Of a DNA stretch of 64,000 nt, positions 59,430-64,000 are shown in pieces. Source of the DNA: RGIG426 sp045640165 (GTDB taxonomy: Bacteria; Bacillota; Clostridia; Oscillospirales; Acutalibacteraceae); assembly GCA_045640165.1 (NCBI GenBank), contig JAZUEK010000081.1:1-64000 (forward strand), written 5' to 3'. Under the pieces are notes generated by a model, which saw nothing but the letters and a program-made list of their open reading frames with translations, was not told where the DNA came from and did no database searches. The first letter of the stretch is position 1, and each line of letters starts with the position of its first letter. The translations under genes were made by a program, and so were the position numbers.

Positions 59430-60482
59430 TTACAGCTTTTCGATTTCGTTCATCAAACAATCTACGGCGTCCGCCTCGTCCACCGTATACAGAATCTCGC
59501 CTTTGCGGAAAATAACGGCTTTTCCGTCACCGCCGGCAAGTCCCACGTCGGCCTCGCGCGCTTCGCCCGGGCCGTTGACCACACATCCCATTACCGCGAC
59601 GGTAATCGGTTTGTGGACGGATTGCAAGCGACGTTCCACCTCGGTCGCCATACCGATTAAATCCACCGCCGTCCGTCCGCAGGTCGGGCAGGAAACGAGT
59701 TTCGGCTCGTCGTCGCGGCAACCGCAAGCTTCCAGAATAGCTTTGCCGGCACGCACTTCCTCGGTCGTGTCCGCGGTGAGCGACACGCGAATGGTATCGC
59801 CGATACCGTCAAGGAGCAGTGCCCCGATACCGGCCGCCGACTTGATAGTTCCGCGATAGGCGGTGCCCGTCTCGGTCACGCCGAGATGCAGCGGATAGTC
59901 ACACGCGGCGGCGGTCAAGCGATACGCCTGCACCATCGTCGGCACGTGGGACGACTTAATGGAAAGCACGATATCGTGAAAATCGAATTTTTCGAGAAGG
60001 CTCGCATGGTACAACGCGCTGTCGCGCAACGCCTCGGCCGTCGGATGGCCGTACTTTGCGAGGATGCTCTTCTCGAGCGAGCCGGAGTTGACTCCGATGC
60101 GAATCGGGATGTTTTTTTGACGGCAGGCATCCGCCACCGCTTTCACGCGGTCATCTCCGCCGATGTTGCCGGGGTTTAGGCGAATTTTATCCACTCCTGC
60201 CGCCACGCAATCGAGCGCTAAGCGATAGTCAAAATGAATATCCGCGACCAGCGGAATGGAAATGGCTTCTTTGATAGCCGGCACCAGCGCCACGGCATCT
60301 TTGTTCGGGATGGCAACGCGCAAAATCTCACAGCCTGCGTCTTGCAACACGCGCGCTTGCGCGACGTTGCCGGCGATATCCGCCGCCGGAACGTTTAACA
60401 TCGACTGCACACTCACGCGCGCACCGCCGCCGATTTGCACGTTTCCGGCCATCACCGCACGGCTTTTTCTTCTTTCGCTCAT
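59430..60482 (-). CDS. ispG: 4-hydroxy-3-methylbut-2-en-1-yl diphosphate synthase
   Basis: 350 residues from ATG 60482 (MSERRKSRAVMAGN), eight bases after AAAGGG; the upstream GTG at 60491 is too close. Iron-sulphur enzyme of the MEP isoprenoid pathway. VQSMLNVPAADIAG, ADIHFDYRLAL, IRLNPGNIGG, GVTETGTAYRG, the cluster cysteines in SCPTCGRTAVD and MGCVVNGPGEAREAD are all present. It supplies precursors for undecaprenyl phosphate and for the MiaA substrate. Confidence 0.96.
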   Translation of the reverse strand: MSERRKSRAVMAGNVQIGGGARVSVQSMLNVPAADIAGNVAQARVLQDAGCEILRVAIPNKDAVALVPAIKEAISIPLVADIHFDYRLALDCVAAGVDKIRLNPGNIGGDDRVKAVADACRQKNIPIRIGVNSGSLEKSILAKYGHPTAEALRDSALYHASLLEKFDFHDIVLSIKSSHVPTMVQAYRLTAAACDYPLHLGVTETGTAYRGTIKSAAGIGALLLDGIGDTIRVSLTADTTEEVRAGKAILEACGCRDDEPKLVSCPTCGRTAVDLIGMATEVERRLQSVHKPITVAVMGCVVNGPGEAREADVGLAGGDGKAVIFRKGEILYTVDEADAVDCLMNEIEKL

Positions 60483-60487
60483 CTCGC

Positions 60488-61114
60488 TCACCCTTTCCCC
60501 TTACATACATCCGAAAGCACACACCCGTCGCATTTCGGGCTACGCGCCGTACACACGTCTCGCCCGAACATCACGAGCCGATGACAAAAATCGTTGCTTT
60601 CGGCCGGTTCTAAAATCGCTTTTAACTGGCGTTCGACCACCACGGGGTTTTGGCTGTCGCACAGCCCGAGACGGTTCGAAATGCGAATACAGTGCGTATC
60701 CGCCACCACCGCCGGTTTTTTATACACGTCGCCGACAATCAGATTGGCGGTTTTGCGCCCGACGCCGGACAACTTCACCAGTTCCTCCACCGTATCGGGA
60801 ACGACACCGCCGTACTCGTTAATCAGCGCACGGCTCATCAACACAAGGTCTTTTGCTTTTCCGCGGAAAAATCCACAAGAATGGATATACGGCTCCACGT
60901 CGGTCGGCTCAGCCGCCGCCATCGCCTCAGGCGACGGAAACCGCTCAAACAGCGCCGGCGTCACCAAATTGACGCGCGCATCGGTGCATTGCGCGGAAAG
61001 GCGCGTAGCCACCAGCAGCTGCCACGGATCGGCGTAACACAGCGAACAAATCGCTTCGGGATAACGCGATTTCAAGCGTTTTACCGCCTCGCTCGCCCGT
61101 TGTTTTTTCGTCAT
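60488..61114 (-). CDS. nth: Endonuclease III
   Basis: 208 residues from ATG 61114 (MTKKQRASEAVKRLK). DNA glycosylase/AP lyase for oxidised pyrimidines. Helix-hairpin-helix with catalytic Lys in LSGVGRKTANLIVGDVY, catalytic Asp in VADTHCIRISNRLGL, and a [4Fe-4S] cluster at CTARSPKCDGCVLSDVC (the first Cys of the four is the DVCTAR one). Longer upstream frame has no start signal. Leads the nth-ispG-polC operon. Confidence 0.94.
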   Translation of the reverse strand: MTKKQRASEAVKRLKSRYPEAICSLCYADPWQLLVATRLSAQCTDARVNLVTPALFERFPSPEAMAAAEPTDVEPYIHSCGFFRGKAKDLVLMSRALINEYGGVVPDTVEELVKLSGVGRKTANLIVGDVYKKPAVVADTHCIRISNRLGLCDSQNPVVVERQLKAILEPAESNDFCHRLVMFGRDVCTARSPKCDGCVLSDVCKGKG

Positions 61115-61151
61115 CGCCGTCGCCGCCTTTCCATTTGTCGTATACGGATTT

Positions 61152-61180
61152 ATTGTACCATTTTTTTCTTCGTTTTGCAA
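61152..61180 (-). promoter_or_regulatory. Promoter of nth-ispG-polC
   Basis: Minus strand: -35 TTGCAA (61175-61180), 17-bp spacer ending ATGG, -10 TACAAT (61152-61157). Confidence 0.68.
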
Positions 61181-61249
61181 CCACCTTTGCTCCTTTTTTT
61201 CTGTACTTTCAGTATAGCAATTTTGCCGCGACATTTTCGGTACACGCCC

Positions 61250-61278
61250 TTGAAAAATCAAAAGAAATATGCTATACT
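61250..61278 (+). promoter_or_regulatory. Promoter of the esterase gene
   Basis: Plus strand: -35 TTGAAA (61250-61255), 17-bp spacer, -10 TATACT (61273-61278), 27 bases before the start codon. Confidence 0.75.
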
Positions 61279-61305
61279 GAACGTATCTTTGAAAGGAGTG
61301 GGCAT

Positions 61306-62070
61306 ATGGCAGTTTTTGAGGGAAGCCTCTATTCCGAAGCGATGCAAATGCAAACGGGTGTGACCGTGATTTTTCCGGAAGGAAGCGCGGCAAAACCCTT
61401 AAAAGACGGGACATTCCCCGTATTATACCTGCTCCACGGGCTCGAGGATGACCACACCTGCTGGCTTCACCGCACCCGTATCGACTACTATCTCCGCGGC
61501 AAAAACCTCGTGGTCGTGATGCCGGAAGTCCAGCGCAGTTTCTATTCGGATATGGCGCATGGACTCCCCTATTTCACCTATATCACCGAAGACCTGCCGC
61601 GCATGATAAAACAGATGTTTAACGTCACCGACGATCCGCGCCACACCTATATTGCCGGACTTTCCATGGGCGGCTACGGCGCGCTCAAATGCGCGTTGCG
61701 CAACCCGAATGCCTATGCGGCGGTCGGCGCGTTCTCTTCTGCAGCGGACGTGCGTCAAGAGGTGGAAGATCCGGCGCACAGCCCGTTTCTCCCCGGCGAA
61801 GCGTATGGCATTTTCGGCGAGCGACTGACGTCGGAAAACGACCTTTTGATGCTCACCGCCAAAGCCGCGAAAGAGCACATCGCGCTTCCGCCGATGTATA
61901 TCGCGTGCGGACTGTCCGACCCGTTATATGACGCGAACAAACGCCTGCGCACCCAACTCGATTTCTTAAAAATCCCCTACGCCTACGAAGAGTGGGCCGG
62001 CGCACATAACTGGGATTTCTGGGACAAGGCGATTCAAAACTTTTTGCAATTTATTCTCCCGAACGACTGA
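61306..62070 (+). CDS. Esterase of the tributyrin-esterase / esterase D type
   Basis: 254 residues from ATG 61306 (MAVFEGSLYSEAMQMQTGVT) behind GAAAGGAG. Cytoplasmic alpha/beta hydrolase: oxyanion-hole LLHGLEDDHTCW, nucleophile AGLSMGGYGALKCAL, acid CGLSDPLYD, base GAHNWDFWD. Close in layout to EstA of lactic bacteria, which cleaves short acyl esters. The natural substrate here is unknown. Followed after 21 bases by rarA in the same direction. Confidence 0.92.
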   Translation: MAVFEGSLYSEAMQMQTGVTVIFPEGSAAKPLKDGTFPVLYLLHGLEDDHTCWLHRTRIDYYLRGKNLVVVMPEVQRSFYSDMAHGLPYFTYITEDLPRMIKQMFNVTDDPRHTYIAGLSMGGYGALKCALRNPNAYAAVGAFSSAADVRQEVEDPAHSPFLPGEAYGIFGERLTSENDLLMLTAKAAKEHIALPPMYIACGLSDPLYDANKRLRTQLDFLKIPYAYEEWAGAHNWDFWDKAIQNFLQFILPND

Positions 62071-62091
62071 TTTTGAAAGGAGGCGGCGCAA

Positions 62092-63360
62092 ATGAAAGCT
62101 CCCCTCGCAGACCGCATGCGCCCGAACACGCTCGATGACGTGGTCGGTCAACCCCATTTGCTCGGCGACGGCAAAGCCCTGCGCCGCATCATTGAATCCA
62201 ACGACATCCCGAACCTGATTTTTTACGGTCCGTCGGGCGTCGGCAAAACCACCATCGCGCGCATTATTGCCGAGCGCACGGATATGCGCTTGCATAAACT
62301 CAACGGCACCAACGCCTCCACCGCCGACATCAAAGCCGTGGTGGAAGAAACGCAAACACTCGCCGGTGCCGGTGGAATTCTCCTTTATCTCGACGAGATT
62401 CAGTACTTTAACAAAAAACAACAGCAAACGCTCCTCGAACATATCGAAAACGGCGACATTACGCTCATCGCCTCCACCACCGAAAACCCCTATTTTTACG
62501 TATACAGCGCGATTTTGAGCCGCTCCACCGTGTTTGAATTCAAAGCGGTTGAGCCGGAGGATGCCGAGCCGGCCATTCGCCGCGGTTTTGCTTTTTTGGA
62601 AGAGGAAAACGGCTGTAAAATCGCCGTGGAAGACGGCGTCGTCTCCTACATCGCCTCCGCCTGCGGCGGCGACGTACGCAAAGCGCCCAACGCCGTGGAA
62701 CTGTGCGCCCTCACCGCCACCCCGAACAAAGACGGCTCACGCACCGTGTCGCTCGACCTTGCCACCCAGTTGGCGCAAAAAAACGCCCTGCGCTATGACC
62801 GCGCAGGCGACGAACATTACGACATCATCTCCGCTTACCAAAAATCCATGCGCGGCTCCGACCCGGATGCGGCGCTCCACTACTTGGCGCGCCTACTCGA
62901 AGCCGGTGATCTGCCGTCCGCCTGCCGCCGCCTACTCGTGTGCGCGTCGGAAGACGTAGGCCTCGCCTATCCTCAAATTTTGCCCATCGTCAACGCGGCG
63001 GTGGATATGGCGTTACAACTCGGTATGCCGGAAGCGCGTATTCCGCTTGCCGATGCGGTTGTGTTGGTCGCCACCGCACCCAAATCCAACTCCGTTTATT
63101 GCGGCATCAATCAGGCGATGCGCGACGTACAAGCCGGCAAAGCCGGTCCCATTCCGCGGCAACTGCAAAACAAGCATTTTGACGGTGAAGACCAGGAGAA
63201 AAAGGGACAGTTTTACCTCTATCCCCACCATTTCCCCCACCACTGGACAAAACAACAATATCTGCCGGATAACCTCAAAGACACCACGTATTACACCCCC
63301 GGCGACAACAAAAATGAGGCCGCATTTGCGGACTATTGGAAAAAAATCAAAGACAAATAA
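62092..63360 (+). CDS. rarA: Replication-associated recombination ATPase RarA/MgsA
   Basis: 422 residues from ATG 62092 behind AAAGGAGGCGG. AAA+ clamp-loader-like ATPase acting at stalled replication forks. Starts PLADRMRPNTLDDVVGQPHL; Walker A FYGPSGVGKTTIARI; Walker B LLYLDEIQYFNKKQQ; sensor 1 LIASTTENPYF. The C-terminal tetramerisation part includes DPDAALHYLARLLEAGD, CASEDVGLAYPQ and PKSNSVY. Complete for the family. Probably co-transcribed with the esterase. Confidence 0.95.
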   Translation: MKAPLADRMRPNTLDDVVGQPHLLGDGKALRRIIESNDIPNLIFYGPSGVGKTTIARIIAERTDMRLHKLNGTNASTADIKAVVEETQTLAGAGGILLYLDEIQYFNKKQQQTLLEHIENGDITLIASTTENPYFYVYSAILSRSTVFEFKAVEPEDAEPAIRRGFAFLEEENGCKIAVEDGVVSYIASACGGDVRKAPNAVELCALTATPNKDGSRTVSLDLATQLAQKNALRYDRAGDEHYDIISAYQKSMRGSDPDAALHYLARLLEAGDLPSACRRLLVCASEDVGLAYPQILPIVNAAVDMALQLGMPEARIPLADAVVLVATAPKSNSVYCGINQAMRDVQAGKAGPIPRQLQNKHFDGEDQEKKGQFYLYPHHFPHHWTKQQYLPDNLKDTTYYTPGDNKNEAAFADYWKKIKDK

Positions 63361-63396
63361 AAAAAGAACCCTGCCGCCACAGCAGGGTTCTTTTTT
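63358..63396. terminator. Bidirectional terminator between rarA and the YD-repeat gene
   Basis: Stem GAACCCTGC / GCAGGGTTC with a seven-base loop and flanking A and T tracts; serves the convergent genes. Confidence 0.88.
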
Positions 63397-63402
63397 ATGC
63401 TT

Positions 63403-64000
63403 TTACGTCGCATCCGTGTAGTAATACCGGTCGCTCCACAAGACGGTCTTACCGTCCCAACTGACACACACCGCTTTTTGCGGCGCATTTTTCTGGCTAA
63501 AGTGATATTTCCACAAATCAGAACCGTCGGTTAAAAGATAGGCAATCGGCGTTTCGAGTTCCGCTTTGGCGGCATAGGTGTAATCCACGCGCGCATCCAA
63601 TATCCCTTTTTCGTCGAGATAGGTGTGCGTTGTCAGGTTTCCGGCGGCATTATAGGTAAATTTCTCGCTCCCCACAAGCGCTTTATCATACCCGTAGCGC
63701 TTGATTTCAGACGTGTTTCCATTGTCGTCGTAGGCATAGGTCACGTAGCCGAACAAACTTCCGTCCGCGGCGAACGACTCCTCTTTTTGGAGTTGCTTTT
63801 TTGCGTTATAGGTATACACCGTCTTGCCGGCATTCTTGCCGTTTGCGTCCAAATCGTGTTCCGCCGTTCGGTTGCCGTCGGCATTGTAGTCGAACGTGGT
63901 TTTTGAGAGCACCGTTCCGCCGCCGTTCGTCTTGGTCACAGCGGAAATCCGCCCGGCGGCGTTGTAGGTGGTCGCCGCCATCACCGTGCGCTCGTCGTCT
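63403..64000 (-). CDS. YD-repeat (Rhs-like) protein, C-terminal end only
   Basis: The frame enters from the right edge without a start and ends at 63403, giving about 198 residues. It holds five to six YD-type repeats of about 20-25 residues: TTYNAAGRISAVTK, FDYNADGNRTAEHDLDANGK, YTYNAKKQLQKE, YAYDDNGNTSEIKRYG and FTYNAAGNLTTHTYLDEKG. Such repeats form beta shells or wrapped sheets in secreted and toxin-carrying proteins. No toxin domain follows; the C-terminus is a short ordinary segment, so this is more likely a secreted repeat protein or lipoprotein than an Rhs toxin. Confidence 0.8.
   Translation of the reverse strand, partial: DDERTVMAATTYNAAGRISAVTKTNGGGTVLSKTTFDYNADGNRTAEHDLDANGKNAGKTVYTYNAKKQLQKEESFAADGSLFGYVTYAYDDNGNTSEIKRYGYDKALVGSEKFTYNAAGNLTTHTYLDEKGILDARVDYTYAAKAELETPIAYLLTDGSDLWKYHFSQKNAPQKAVCVSWDGKTVLWSDRYYYTDAT

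Noticed and set aside
61115..61414. N-terminal extension of nth
   Set aside because: It would cross both promoters of the divergent region and part of the esterase gene; conserved Nth sequence begins at 61114.

Overview
The window looks like chromosome from a Gram-positive, endospore-forming member of the Clostridia. An Oscillospiraceae/Ruminococcaceae-like gut bacterium is my inference. The evidence is a Gram-positive type PolC, SepF and DivIVA, the sporulation loci spoIIGA-sigE, sigG and spoIIAA-spoIIAB-sigF, and dockerin-bearing secreted proteins. Most genes lie on the minus strand and are GC-rich, with codons ending in C or G. Intergenic gaps are short and usually hold one hairpin terminator and one sigma-A promoter with a 17-bp spacer.

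Region 1 (1-21.8 kb) is an accessory, secretion-dominated block on the minus strand. It holds four secreted proteins with dockerin repeats just behind the signal peptide. Two, probably three, of them end in a purple-acid-phosphatase-like metallophosphoesterase. They share an uncharacterised beta-rich module and differ mainly in linker: a 15-bp minisatellite-coded Pro/Ser/Thr linker, or, in a 4840-residue giant, a stalk of about 55 divergent InlB-type B-repeats. A 907-residue cytoplasmic coiled-coil protein sits among them. This 'phosphoesterase on a stalk' set is the strongest candidate here for an undescribed system.

Region 2 (21.9-37.7 kb) is a housekeeping minus-strand block: miaB, a YlbF-family gene, mutS, mutL, miaA, an HlyD-like adaptor, yggS, sepF, an S4-domain ylmH-like gene and divIVA, then lspA, an rluD-type gene, a PLP aminotransferase and trpS. 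It joins tRNA modification, mismatch repair, cell division and envelope functions.

Region 3 (37.8-43.1 kb) holds spoIIGA-sigE on the plus strand facing sigG on the minus strand. A compact, visibly AT-rich DpnII-type restriction-modification operon lies between them. The spoIIG promoter carries a Spo0A-box-like site over its -35 element and a 21-bp spacer. sigG has a sigma-G/F-type promoter.

Region 4 (43.1-64 kb) holds rpsB-tsf, a membrane-anchored hydrolase, a 79-residue orphan protein, tRNA-Leu(CAG), the spoIIA operon, a phosphohexomutase, a heterodimeric ABC exporter with one degenerate ATP site, an AI-2E-family permease, nth-ispG-polC, an esterase, rarA, and the 3' end of a YD-repeat protein at the window edge. 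No stretch longer than 300 bases lacks a gene.
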